Positions 42,439 to 51,626 of a stretch of DNA of 64,000 bases are shown here, in pieces. The notes beneath the pieces are model-generated. The model made no database searches. It saw only the letters and a program-made list of their open reading frames with translations, and was not told the DNA's origin. The stretch is from contig JBCCHB010000004.1 in assembly GCA_039028975.1 (NCBI GenBank), forward strand, positions 172,130 to 236,129, given 5' to 3'. A program made the translations under genes and the position numbers. The DNA comes from JAHBNG01 sp039028975. Lineage in GTDB: Bacteria; Chloroflexota; Anaerolineae; Caldilineales; Caldilineaceae. Position 1 is the stretch's first letter. Every line of letters starts with the position of its first letter.

Positions 42439-43491
42439 CTATATAGGTTCGCTATTGACAATCATTCGAGTTGGAATGTACGTTGGGCTGTCAAAAAACT
42501 GTCCACCAGCCTCAAAGTGGGTGAACTTTACTGGTAACCCCTGATCTGTAAAGGGATTAGGCCCTTCCATTAATTGAAAATGTAGCTGAGGGCCGGGCGT
42601 GTGACCGCTGTTGCCAATATAGCCAAGCAGCGTCCCCCGCCTAATAAGTTGCTCACTATTGACTTCCAAGCTGGCCTGTTTTAGGTGCCCAAAGAAACTA
42701 AACTCACCGTTTCCGTGGCTGATAGCAACACAATTTCCTAGAAGGCGCCGAGGATCATTTTGAAACATACGCGGATCGGGAATTTGTCCAGGATCTAGAT
42801 CAGGCATATCGTAACAGACATAGGCGACCTTACCACCAGCGGTTGCATAGACTGGCTCATTCCAACTGTAATGTTCATCTAATGCCATCCCGTCGCCACG
42901 GAAGAATCGGCTTTCCGGACCTAGCTTCACAAAATCAATTGCATAGGCTTGGCTAAAGACCTCTACCTTGTGCTGATCACTCCAATCCGCTCCTTGAATG
43001 GCCCACCAGCTTCCGCGGAGTGGAAAGCGGACATCTGTCTGCTGCTCTATAAATCGCACCGGAACCCTCATAATGGCCTGTAGTGAAGGTGGCTGATTTT
43101 CTTCTACGTCTGTCACGCTCTGCACTTCATCGATATCGCTTTTGCCAATGGCCGTTACTTCCACTTGGGTAAGCGGCTCGAATCCGTGAATTAATAGATG
43201 GATGCTACGAATTGCCAGCCCAGTACCAGCAGCAATCGTTAGATCGTTCAAGGTCGTCTTCTGACGAATGATGCGAGCCGACCAACGCTGCTCCATAAGT
43301 AGTTGATGCCCACTATATGCTTTGATGACCACCCCAACCAGTTCTACAGTACCGTGAACGGCAGTGATTCCCAAGTCAAAAACGACTTCCTGAATCGGTC
43401 CAATATTGGGAAAGGGAAGATCGTCGCCATAGTGTGCGCCAATCAATGAAGGAGGACGGCACTCCAGTGTAATATGCGGTTCTTTGGTCAA
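42439..43491 (-). CDS. M23-family (LytM-like) peptidase
   Basis: The 350-residue protein ends in an M23 domain (about residues 180-330). It carries AYAIDF with the zinc-ligand Asp, GNCVAISHGNGEFSFFGHL, and GNSGHTPGPQLHFQL with the HxH pair. The first ligand His of the HxxxD motif is Ala/Gln here (SQAYAIDF), a pattern seen in some M23 subgroups, so cleavage of peptidoglycan cannot be taken for granted. About 180 N-terminal residues form beta-rich regions, and no signal peptide is visible. The start is TTG 43491 with GGAG about 10 nt upstream. Confidence 0.8.
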   Translation of the reverse strand: MTKEPHITLECRPPSLIGAHYGDDLPFPNIGPIQEVVFDLGITAVHGTVELVGVVIKAYSGHQLLMEQRWSARIIRQKTTLNDLTIAAGTGLAIRSIHLLIHGFEPLTQVEVTAIGKSDIDEVQSVTDVEENQPPSLQAIMRVPVRFIEQQTDVRFPLRGSWWAIQGADWSDQHKVEVFSQAYAIDFVKLGPESRFFRGDGMALDEHYSWNEPVYATAGGKVAYVCYDMPDLDPGQIPDPRMFQNDPRRLLGNCVAISHGNGEFSFFGHLKQASLEVNSEQLIRRGTLLGYIGNSGHTPGPQLHFQLMEGPNPFTDQGLPVKFTHFEAGGQFFDSPTYIPTRMIVNSEPI

Positions 43492-43515
43492 AAGAATGTG
43501 ACTCCGGTAATAGGT

Positions 43516-44604
43516 TTATCGGCCATGACGGATTTGATGCGTTAACGCCTGGCGATTCTGCACCCAGGACAACAGCCACTCATCCATGCTGTCGCCTGGG
43601 TCTATTTCGTCTTGATGCGGCTTGGGAAGCTCTCTTGACCGTCTTGACAAACGTTGGCTATTCTGAAAGTTACACAATTGCGCCACAATTTGAGCCGCTT
43701 CCCAGGGTGCTAAGCGATAGAGCGTCTCTTCCGTTTCCAACGTATCCAAGCGCGTCCATCGGTCGATCCAACTATTCAAGTAAGTCCCATGACAAACGCG
43801 ACATCGCCAAATGCTGAGGGTCTGTTGATCACCCTCGTCCGTCTCCAGCACATAGGCTCCCAGGTTGGCAATCCGTCCATAGCAGCCTGGGCAAGGATCG
43901 GTGCCTGCGCCCACACCACTTCGCTCCATTTGTGCAAGCAGAGAACCCTGGCGATTCTCGTTCTCTTGAGGCCTATCCTCTTTTCTAACATTGAAACGAC
44001 GAAGCAGGCGATGCAGCCAATTTGGTGACGGCTCTTTAATTGGAGCGGTGGTCAGGTCACCATTGTCCTCTAAAGATGCCATATAGGGCGGCTGATGACC
44101 CACCACGTCCAACTCCTCTGCATGGGTATTCCGTACTTGCCACTGAGGACAGAACAAGGTCAATGCCCCTTGAACGGCTAATTCGTAATAAAATGATTCA
44201 TTCCCATCTGCGGCTCTCGCCTCATTTTCCTGGCCTGACCATCTACAGTCGCCGCGAGGAAGACCCTCATCGGCTTTTTGCTTGTCCTGGTGCCAAAAGC
44301 GACAACTGCCACAGGTTGAGAGTCGCCAGCCAATATCCATTAATGCCTGTTGAAGCAAAGCACTCGCCTCGTCACCTGTACGTAACTTAAATTGAATAAG
44401 CTGCTCGCCACCCTGTTGAAGGACGATGGCAGATGCCGATTCCTCATGCCAGAAGACCTTGGCCCACTGAGATGCCTGATTTCGTGTTCCTTGGTATATC
44501 ATCGATCGCAGCAGCCGAACCGTATGGTGACGCTGGGTACGTGTGCCAGGAAAAACCCCTGACATCGTTTCTAAATTGAAGCTATTCAGTTCTGACACAG
44601 GCAA
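43516..44604 (-). CDS. Cysteine-rich protein of unknown function (zinc-ribbon-like)
   Basis: The 362-residue protein has Cys pairs CGSCRFW (with a later CRW), CPGCYG and CRVCHG, which look like zinc ribbons. The middle is low-complexity, with Glu/Asn runs. The C-terminus is polar. No catalytic family is evident. The start is TTG 44604; the in-frame ATG at 44565 (MSGVFPGTRTQ) is an alternative. It lies 24 nt upstream of the M23 gene on the same strand and may begin the operon. Confidence 0.65.
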   Translation of the reverse strand: MPVSELNSFNLETMSGVFPGTRTQRHHTVRLLRSMIYQGTRNQASQWAKVFWHEESASAIVLQQGGEQLIQFKLRTGDEASALLQQALMDIGWRLSTCGSCRFWHQDKQKADEGLPRGDCRWSGQENEARAADGNESFYYELAVQGALTLFCPQWQVRNTHAEELDVVGHQPPYMASLEDNGDLTTAPIKEPSPNWLHRLLRRFNVRKEDRPQENENRQGSLLAQMERSGVGAGTDPCPGCYGRIANLGAYVLETDEGDQQTLSIWRCRVCHGTYLNSWIDRWTRLDTLETEETLYRLAPWEAAQIVAQLCNFQNSQRLSRRSRELPKPHQDEIDPGDSMDEWLLSWVQNRQALTHQIRHGR

Positions 44605-45093
44605 CTCATTCTTCGAATCATGCAGTCCGTTTCACGCAGACATTCTACCCGACCACCGCTACTTTACCAAGATTGAAGATTCTCACAGAGGGGTATATCA
44701 CTTTGGCTTAGGATAGATGTTGGATAAGCGATGGGTGATACCGGATAAATTTAGGATCAGCTTTCCCTGTGTGCAATTATGCAATTCTTCAAGCCTATCC
44801 AAATATGCTTTCTCCATAAAGGCCCTAACCTGTACCCAGAACCGGTGGGTTTCTCAGGCACGCCCAGGGTTAAAACTAGAAAGTAGATGCCCCTTCAAAT
44901 TACATTGAGTTGAATGTTATTCGAGTGAACTTGCGGCCATTTTAATGTAACTCAAACTCATCTTTTTCGAGTAGGGCTATTTTATTCGGGCTGTTCAGGC
45001 TAGAGGCAATAACTCCCTGCAATTTGAGAAAGAGAGCCCTGTATAGACACCCAAACATAATTTTTAGAGAAGGAGCTTATCACATGTGATAAG
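44605..45093. other. Intergenic region, no gene seen
   Basis: A 22-bp perfect palindrome at 45074-45095 (centre CACATGTG) lies at the 3' end of the DUF4058 gene and overlaps the stop codon. A 63-codon ORF at 44717 has no ribosome binding site and appears spurious. Confidence 0.4.
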
Positions 45094-45918
45094 CTATTGT
45101 GCCTCTAGCAGTCCCGCCTCTTGACGAAATGCCTTTAACCATTCGACCATCTCGTCCCGCAACGTTGGTGGCGGAATCGACTGGCTGTAGTCGATGCGGT
45201 ATTGGTAGGCTGCCCGCTCGTAAATTGCGTCAAGCGCAGCACGTAAATCAATCTCTACGTCTGTATCAGGGGCGAGTAGCGGAACAGGGAGTTTAGGTGG
45301 CAACGACTCATTCAGCCCAACTGGCCAAATATCAGATAGGCGCTGAGGATATGGCCCATCGCGGTTGACTAACAGAATGTACTCTTGTTCGATAGGCGGA
45401 TGGTCAAGTTCGAGGCCAGGGCGCGTACCCCCTCGCAACAGATCAATCTCCACCAGATGAACTGACGATTCAATCACCTTATTGCGCTTACGGCGGTATT
45501 GGTTAAGCCCTCTGTGTGGTCGCTTGTTATATGGCGACAGTATCTCAATCGTGGTGACTAGCTGATCGGTTTCGGTAATATAAATCCGCACTGTGCGGAG
45601 CTTAACTTCACTATGAGCAATTACAGGGCGCTGCATTGGGGCAACCAACGGAGCATTTGTCACTGCGGTAGGAGAAGCAAGGTTAGTCACAGGTGCATCA
45701 GGTTCCCGGTATACACCTGTGTCTGGGCGCATGGCATGGGGTCGGGCCGTCAAGCTTATCTCGTCGGATACCGTCTGTAATTCAACATCAGCATAATAAT
45801 TAGGAACAATTTGTGGCGTCAGCTGATCTGCCAGTTCTGTAGCCAGGCGCGTATGAAAACTATGCCAAATCGATGGATCTTCAAGATATGGATCCATACC
45901 TGGAAAGGGCGATGTCAT
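45094..45918 (-). CDS. DUF4058-family protein
   Basis: The 274-residue protein starts with the family hallmark SPFPGMDPYLEDPSIWHSFH. It contains a TTIEILSPYNKR segment and a later HLVEIDLLRGG, both typical of DUF4058, a PD-(D/E)XK-like domain of unknown function frequent in cyanobacteria and Chloroflexota. AGGAGG precedes the start at ideal spacing. It is a single gene. The Glu/Lys residues in the core suggest a nuclease-like fold, but function is unproven. Confidence 0.9.
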   Translation of the reverse strand: MTSPFPGMDPYLEDPSIWHSFHTRLATELADQLTPQIVPNYYADVELQTVSDEISLTARPHAMRPDTGVYREPDAPVTNLASPTAVTNAPLVAPMQRPVIAHSEVKLRTVRIYITETDQLVTTIEILSPYNKRPHRGLNQYRRKRNKVIESSVHLVEIDLLRGGTRPGLELDHPPIEQEYILLVNRDGPYPQRLSDIWPVGLNESLPPKLPVPLLAPDTDVEIDLRAALDAIYERAAYQYRIDYSQSIPPPTLRDEMVEWLKAFRQEAGLLEAQ

Positions 45919-46615
45919 TACTGCCTCCTGTCGCTCAATGATGGATGTTGTACACCTTTCTCACCGTTGACCATCCCTGAATGCTTAATTCATGATGCAA
46001 TCCTTTTCTGTTGAAAGTATACCATACTTTATTTACAATCAAACACAATATCACGAAAAGGCATAGTTCGAGGTTGCCAACGAACCTACAGACCGCCGAT
46101 GGCAGGCATCATTAGCGGTGTGGGTGGTATCCATCCTGGCCTGATTATGCAGCAGGAAGAAGAGACGGTTGTTTGAGCTTTTGTGGGGTGAACCTGAAAT
46201 ATAGCGATGTTGTAGCTCAATCCACCCCACAATTCCTCAGAGGACCAAAAAGGCTACAATTAATGGCGAAGTGTATCCCGTGGCGCTAATGGGTAAGGTT
46301 TATGCCTAAGCGATTGGTGCGATTGCGATCGGCCATCTGCTCACGACCGCAGATTGAGTAGAATGCAGATAACCGAGCTGATTCGATGATAGCAGTCATG
46401 CCTGCTATCGTACCTCGTTATGTAGTGGGTATCAATAAACTGGGTGTACAAAAGGTTGGAAGTCAACCACTATGGACTGAAAGTTCATAGCTTGGGGTGC
46501 TGAAGCACCACCCGTGGGTTGAACCACGGGCTGTAAGCTGAGGCACTGAAAGTCCATAGTTTTTACTATGCATACGCTTGAAGCGCACTGAAAGTCCCTC
46601 GATACAATAAAATTT
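45919..46615. other. Long intergenic region with repeat features
   Basis: It contains a partial match (46033-46055) to the tail of the shared SARP/clpC upstream motif, ATCAAACACAATATCAC. From 46470 to 46610 a run of small hairpins lies at the 3' side of the Gfo/Idh gene (listed separately). The rest shows no gene. Confidence 0.4.
46470..46610. repeat. Cluster of small hairpins and CTGAAAGT direct repeats
   Basis: GGTGCTGAAGCACC and CCCGTGGGTTGAACCACGGG are adjacent palindromes. ACTATGGACTGAAAGTTCATAG is a third. The octamer CTGAAAGT occurs four times. The cluster lies immediately beyond the 3' end of the Gfo/Idh gene. It resembles REP/BIME-like sequences rather than a single terminator. Confidence 0.55.
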
Positions 46616-47788
46616 CTAACCTCGCTCCAGTGGCAAGCGAATTACATCACCCGTCGAAGCAGATTTGTAACCCGCCAACAAGATCTCCGTCAGATCTGCT
46701 GCCATACGAACATTGACCACGGCTTCCCTCTCCTCAAGAATGCAGTCGATAAAGTGGCTCTCATCGCTCTTTGCATGAACAGAGCCGGCTAAGGGCCGAT
46801 AAATCCGTTTTGGTTGAGTATTGACTGCTCTCTGCGTGGATCCCCAAAAACCCATGGGATCATCAGGATTGACCGGAGGCGAAACCCATGGTGGAGCGGA
46901 ATCGTAAATTTCAATGCGGGGAGCATACGCGTCGATAAGCATGGCACCCTTGGTACCGACTAAGTAAACCTGATTCGTCCCTTCGCCACCGTGGCCGGTC
47001 CAGCCAATGCGCCCGCCGGTTACCGTTGCATTGATGCCCCCCGCCAAGGTAAGGACAAGAAAGCCGAAATCTTCTACATTGTGGCGCTGATGGGCTTCGA
47101 AGAAGTAGTTGGCCGTGCGCCCATAGACCGTTTCCACTGACCGCTGGGCTAGCCAAAGCACCAGCCCCAAGGCATAGATACTCATGGCGTAGAGTTCGGC
47201 TTTGGCGTCGACAAAATTGGAGATAATGGGCGGGAATGGGGCTTGCCTGGGGGTACCCAGTGTAGCCGTTCCCGCTGGGCCTTTGGCAAAGAGATTGTCG
47301 GCGTGGATGGCCACCAGCTCACCCAATGTGCCAGAGTCGAGAACCTGCTTGGCTCGCTGTGCCCAAGCCAGGTGATTCATGCTAAACATTTGGCTACGAA
47401 CGCCCTGCTGGGCCACCACATCCACAATCTGATCGGCTACCGGCAGATAGGGCGTCATCGGTTTGTCGATGTAGACATGTTTACCTGCTTGGGCAGACTG
47501 AATGACAATTCTGCCTCGCCGCTCCGGTTCGGCACAGATGCTGACCAGGTCCACCCCTGGCAGGGACAAAGCTTGATTCAGATCATGCATATAGGGAACA
47601 TCGAGTTGGGCGGCATATGCTTGGTTGAGCTGCGCCCTCTCTGCCGAGACGTCGGCTTCATCAGTCAACCCAATCAGGCGACAGCGAGGGTCTTTGGCAA
47701 AATTGGCCGCATAGTTCTCTTGATGGGTACGGAGTCCTGAAACCAACAGAACGCCTAATGTAGGGTCATTTGATATCGCTTCACTCAT
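46616..47788 (-). CDS. Gfo/Idh/MocA-family oxidoreductase
   Basis: The 390-residue protein has a Rossmann N-domain whose Gly-rich loop is atypical (VSGLRTHQENYA instead of GxGxxG), followed by the family motif AGKHVYIDKPM (the EKP equivalent is DKP). The C-domain carries LGELVAIHADNL. Family members oxidise sugars, inositols or related compounds with NAD(P). AGGAA precedes the start. A C-domain-only relative lies 72 nt upstream, and a PhyH and sulfatase lie divergently, suggesting a sugar or sulfated-compound catabolic group. Confidence 0.88.
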   Translation of the reverse strand: MSEAISNDPTLGVLLVSGLRTHQENYAANFAKDPRCRLIGLTDEADVSAERAQLNQAYAAQLDVPYMHDLNQALSLPGVDLVSICAEPERRGRIVIQSAQAGKHVYIDKPMTPYLPVADQIVDVVAQQGVRSQMFSMNHLAWAQRAKQVLDSGTLGELVAIHADNLFAKGPAGTATLGTPRQAPFPPIISNFVDAKAELYAMSIYALGLVLWLAQRSVETVYGRTANYFFEAHQRHNVEDFGFLVLTLAGGINATVTGGRIGWTGHGGEGTNQVYLVGTKGAMLIDAYAPRIEIYDSAPPWVSPPVNPDDPMGFWGSTQRAVNTQPKRIYRPLAGSVHAKSDESHFIDCILEEREAVVNVRMAADLTEILLAGYKSASTGDVIRLPLERG

Positions 47789-47860
47789 GGTCTGGGTTCC
47801 TCATTACACTCAGGCTCCGCACTAAGCAACATTTTTCTCTCAAATTGCAGTGTTTCTTTA

Positions 47861-48367
47861 TCACGACCGCCAGTCTATATCAATGGTACAAGGGGCATTG
47901 GCGTCAAGGGACCTCTTAATCGCCTGAACAAGTTGGGGCATGCCATCGCCACTATCAAGCCGACCATCGCGTTGAGGTTCAATGAACTCCTTTTGGACAA
48001 TCGAGCCGTGGGAGCCAAGCAGGTTCAAATCGCTATGGGTTTGCTGGCCACAACAACTGACGACGATCAGCGCGCCTGCGCCATTTTCAAAGTCAACGGC
48101 GACTGTCTTGTGTTTGGGCGACGTCATTGATTCTGTCTCGCCCGTTGCTTTAGCTGCAAAGAGGCGAATTGGTTGAGCCGTGAGCCAGTTGCTAGTCAGA
48201 TTCACCAAAGAAGAGAGCAGGACGCTCATTGACCTATCCGCCCCTTCTTCGCTGCTGAGAACCACAGTCCAGCGTACAAATGTGGGTGTGCCGATCCGCC
48301 CAGTCTGAATGGAAGAGAGTACAGTGTCGTGTAGGGTATGCCAATAATTGTTCATGGGTATCATCAT
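47861..48367 (-). CDS. Isolated Gfo/Idh/MocA C-terminal domain
   Basis: The 168-residue protein looks like only the C-terminal substrate-binding/dimerisation domain of the Gfo/Idh/MocA family: GRIGTPTFVRWTVVLSS, FENGAGALIVVSC and NLLGSHGSIVQKEF match the beta-sheet motifs. The Rossmann domain and EKP motif are absent. It may be a gene remnant or a partner subunit of the complete enzyme downstream. The start was taken from the first Met; an upstream ORF in another frame (48234-48590) is not obviously the missing half. Confidence 0.65.
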   Translation of the reverse strand: MMIPMNNYWHTLHDTVLSSIQTGRIGTPTFVRWTVVLSSEEGADRSMSVLLSSLVNLTSNWLTAQPIRLFAAKATGETESMTSPKHKTVAVDFENGAGALIVVSCCGQQTHSDLNLLGSHGSIVQKEFIEPQRDGRLDSGDGMPQLVQAIKRSLDANAPCTIDIDWRS

Positions 48368-48818
48368 TGATATGCTTCAAAATATATGTTTCAAAAGGGG
48401 TTAATCGAAACGGGAGAAAATTATATACAGCTTCGAGCGCCAGAGCAAAACCACTATCTGGGCTGGTGTATGAACCACGTACCATCGACAACGGATTTAA
48501 GGAATCCCCACGGAAGGCGAAATTTTCTGCCTGTTGACGGATTGTATAACCCGTGATAATGTGACGTTCAAAGTTTTGCCACATAAACAAATTCCATTTT
48601 GCCGAAGTACATAGTTAATCCAAAGAAATAAACATACCATTGTAGAGAAATCATCTATACTGCGGTCGCTTTGAAAACAGGTGTTTGGTCACTCTGGTTG
48701 AGCTTAGGAAAACACCTGTTTTCAAACGGAGTTGAGTATAAATTTAGTACACGCACCACGTGTCCTTGGTATATCTATCTTCCTGGATTAGCCCAAACAT
48801 CCTATAAGGAAACAGACC
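48368..48818. other. Intergenic region between Gfo/Idh fragment and PhyH
   Basis: R2 copy 4 occupies 48655-48740. The rest has no recognised element. A minus-strand ORF at 48234-48590 has no ribosome binding site or known domain and overlaps the Gfo/Idh-like fragment. Confidence 0.4.
48655..48740 (+). repeat. R2 dispersed palindromic repeat, copy 4
   Basis: It begins CTATACTGCGGTCGCTTTGA and ends with TTTTCAAACGGAGTTGAGT ATA. The inner part AAAACAGGTGTTT/AAACACCTGTTTT makes a longer perfect stem in this copy. It lies about 80 nt upstream of the PhyH-family gene at 48819. Confidence 0.75.
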
Positions 48819-49685
48819 ATGCCCACATCTGAGCAGATTCAGACTTATCAAAACCAAGGCTTTGTCATCATTCCCGGCCTCTTCTCAAGGGAAGAAGTCG
48901 CCGCCTATACAGAACATTACATGAAACTTCGCTTAGCTGGATCCTACCCTGGCGATTCGGCAGGGACAGATATTGGCGACAGTGACCCACTGAAGATCTA
49001 TCCACGCATGATCCACATGCATCGCTGGGACGAAACCAGCTTAGAATGGATGCTGGACGAACGGCTCAAGATGGCCATGAGCGCCTTACTTGGTAACGAA
49101 CCCTATGCGGTCCAGAGCATGCTCTACTTCAAACCGGCCGGTGCGCGAGGGCAAGCGCTTCACCAGGATCAGTACTACCTTCAGGTACAGCCCGGGACTT
49201 GTATGGCCGCTTGGCTAGCCCTGGATGATTGTGATGAAGAGAATGGTTGCTTGCAGATGGTGCCAGGTAGCCACGAGTGGCCTCTCCTCTGTGCTGCTGA
49301 TGCGGACACAACGGAGAGCTTCACCGAAGTTACCGTCACTCTGCCAGAAGGTACAAAACCGTCCCCCGTTGTGATGAAGGCAGGTGATGTGGCATTCTTC
49401 AACGGCCAAGTCGTTCATGGTAGCTTCCCCAACACCAGCCCTGATCGCTTCCGGCGCGCCTTGATTGGCCATTATATTGTAGGTGAGGCCAGGGAAGTCT
49501 ACAAATATTACCATCCGGTTCTGCGCATGGATGGAACGGAGGTGGCGCTGGGCGTGAGCGAGAAGGGTGATATGTGTGGTCGCTGGGTGGATCAGGAAGG
49601 AAACCCAGTGCTAGAGATGGAAGCGGTTGGGGTGACGGCAGGCGCTGATGCGTTGGCCGCGCGGATGGCGTCTGGGGCAATCTAG
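48819..49685 (+). CDS. Phytanoyl-CoA dioxygenase (PhyH)-family protein
   Basis: The 288-residue Fe(II)/2-oxoglutarate oxygenase keeps the facial triad: H115 and D117 (LHQDQYY) and H200 (VVHGSFPN), with Arg residues after it for 2-oxoglutarate. AAGGAA precedes the start. It is followed by a sulfatase gene 157 nt downstream, with an imperfect hairpin (about 49685-49766) between them. It differs clearly from the PhyH protein at 28170. The substrate is probably a sugar- or lipid-derived compound, by context only. Confidence 0.92.
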   Translation: MPTSEQIQTYQNQGFVIIPGLFSREEVAAYTEHYMKLRLAGSYPGDSAGTDIGDSDPLKIYPRMIHMHRWDETSLEWMLDERLKMAMSALLGNEPYAVQSMLYFKPAGARGQALHQDQYYLQVQPGTCMAAWLALDDCDEENGCLQMVPGSHEWPLLCAADADTTESFTEVTVTLPEGTKPSPVVMKAGDVAFFNGQVVHGSFPNTSPDRFRRALIGHYIVGEAREVYKYYHPVLRMDGTEVALGVSEKGDMCGRWVDQEGNPVLEMEAVGVTAGADALAARMASGAI

Positions 49686-49766
49686 TAAATCTTCGCATAA
49701 ATAGTTACCGGGATAGCTTCGGATAAAGAGCCGAGATTTCTAACTATTTATTTGCGCAAGGATTTA
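49685..49766. terminator. Imperfect hairpin between PhyH and sulfatase
   Basis: TAAATC-TTCGC-ATAAATAGTTA pairs with TAACTATTTAT-TTGCGCAA-GGATTTA. There is no T-run; it may be a processing or attenuation structure. Confidence 0.4.
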
Positions 49767-49842
49767 CGCCAGACTGTACTAGACACATTCTAGGGACGGG
49801 GTTGATTCCCCGTATTCCAGCAGCTCAGTAGGATTCGATTCA

Positions 49843-51333
49843 ATGATCAACCATCGACCCAATATCCTCATCATCCAGGCCGATCAACATCGCATTGACT
49901 GTCTAGGTGCTTACGGCAACCCCGATGTGAAGACACCTGCCTTAGATGGCCTAGCAGCTGATGGCGTGCGCTACAACAACAGCTTCTCTCCATACCCGGT
50001 CTGTACGCCCTCGCGTTACTCCTTTTTGAGCAGCCTCTATGTGCGTCAACATCTGGCAGGCAGCAACCATGCCACCTTGCCCGCGGGTCTACCCACCTTC
50101 CCCCGAGAGCTTCAGAAAGCGGGCTATCAGACCCAGGCTGTGGGCAAGATGCACTTTACGCCCACTTACCTGGATGTGGGCTTTGACCAGATGCTGCTGG
50201 CCGAACAGAATGGACCGGGCCGCTACGAGGATGATTATCACCGCTGGCTGCGCTCACTGGGGTTGGTGGATGCCATTGATCTGCTGGACCAGGAACGAGA
50301 ATTTCGTCAGAACGCGCCCGAAGCATATTGGCACTCGTTTGGTGCCATGGAATCCAACTTGGATGAAGACCACCATTCGACCACCTGGATTGGTGACCGG
50401 GCAGTGGAAGCAGTAGAAAATTGGGGTACCCAGCAATCCAATCTGCTCATGGCTAGCTTCATCAAACCCCATCATCCTTTTGATCCACCCGCGCCCTGGA
50501 GCCAGATGTATCATCCCGATTTCCTGACCCTTTTGCCAGGGTGGACTGATGAGTGCCTCCCCCAAGATCTGGCCTATCGGCGGGGGTACTTCTCCAATGA
50601 AGAGCTAAACGAAGCTGCATTGCGCCAGGTGATGGCCTACTACTACGCGACCATCTCCCAGATTGACCACCACGTGGGGCGCTTAATCGAGGTTTTGAAG
50701 GCCCGGGGACTCTATGAGAAGACGCTGATTCTCTACAATAGCGACCACGGCGACTATTTGGGTTTTCATCATCTGCTACTGAAGGGCAACTACATGTACG
50801 ATCCGCTCATCAAAGTGCCGCTCATCGTCAAATATCCAGCACAGAGCCAAGCAGCTCAGGCCAAAGCTGGCACCGTCAGCCAGAAGCTAGTCAACAGCAC
50901 AGATATCGCACCGACGTTGCTGGCTCTGGCCGGATGCGCCATTCCGGAGACCTTTTGCGGCATCAATCTGCTGGATGAGAGCCAAACTCGGGATGTCATC
51001 TTTGCCGAAGCTGGGCGGGGTGCCGAATACATGGTGCGCACCCACAGCCACAAACTACTTCTCTGCCCCACCCCTGAGCAATCCCAGTTCTTTGATTTGG
51101 AACGAGATCCGCTGGAGATGGAGAACCGCTATACGGCTCCAGCTTACCAAAAGACTATAGAGGCCCTACGTCAACGTCTGCTCCATTGGACCCTCTTTGA
51201 GCAGCCCAGCCCGGTCCATGTGAATGAAGAGGCGACCGTGCTTCCAACTGCCCCTACCTTCATTCAGAACGAATTCCAACGGACCCACGCCAGAAACGAA
51301 GCCCAAGCCTACTTTCGCTCGAAGATGGGTTAG
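49843..51333 (+). CDS. Cys-type sulfatase
   Basis: The 496-residue sulfatase of the alkaline-phosphatase superfamily has the calcium-binding DQ pair near the N-terminus (ADQHR) and the maturation motif CTPSR at residues 54-58. Cys54 must be converted to formylglycine. A later YNSDHGDYLG provides the second metal-binding Asp. No signal peptide is seen, so it is predicted to be cytoplasmic. The formylglycine-generating enzyme is not in the window. There is no clear ribosome binding site; the gene may depend on the PhyH transcript. Confidence 0.93.
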   Translation: MINHRPNILIIQADQHRIDCLGAYGNPDVKTPALDGLAADGVRYNNSFSPYPVCTPSRYSFLSSLYVRQHLAGSNHATLPAGLPTFPRELQKAGYQTQAVGKMHFTPTYLDVGFDQMLLAEQNGPGRYEDDYHRWLRSLGLVDAIDLLDQEREFRQNAPEAYWHSFGAMESNLDEDHHSTTWIGDRAVEAVENWGTQQSNLLMASFIKPHHPFDPPAPWSQMYHPDFLTLLPGWTDECLPQDLAYRRGYFSNEELNEAALRQVMAYYYATISQIDHHVGRLIEVLKARGLYEKTLILYNSDHGDYLGFHHLLLKGNYMYDPLIKVPLIVKYPAQSQAAQAKAGTVSQKLVNSTDIAPTLLALAGCAIPETFCGINLLDESQTRDVIFAEAGRGAEYMVRTHSHKLLLCPTPEQSQFFDLERDPLEMENRYTAPAYQKTIEALRQRLLHWTLFEQPSPVHVNEEATVLPTAPTFIQNEFQRTHARNEAQAYFRSKMG

Positions 51334-51626
51334 TACATGAACGCATAGATAGATTGCGCAGATAGGTTGTTCCAAGATAACCCATTTCCTCTCGTTAAAA
51401 GACCTGTTTTCAAGCAACGTTAAGGAGATTTACGAAGAAACACGAAAAGTGTGTAATATTTTCACAATAGCAGACATTAGGAGAGTATAGTCATATCGCT
51501 GTTATTATGAAAAGGGATCTTTCCCAAGCGTTAGTGGAAGGCTCAGCCTCCTTTTTCAAACGGCGCAGAATGTGTATGTAAAGCCTACTGATTGAGTGCA
51601 AAAAGTGTAAACGACTGGAGAGACCA
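51334..51626. other. Intergenic region before the sigma factor gene
   Basis: No gene, repeat or terminator was recognised. A purine-rich ribosome binding site (GGAGAGACCA) precedes the sigma factor ATG. Confidence 0.4.

Noticed and set aside
44717..44908. 63-codon ORF
   Set aside because: It has no ribosome binding site, domain or operon context.
48234..48590. Minus-strand ORF of 118 codons as the missing N-domain of the Gfo/Idh fragment
   Set aside because: It has no Rossmann Gly motif and overlaps the fragment in a different frame.
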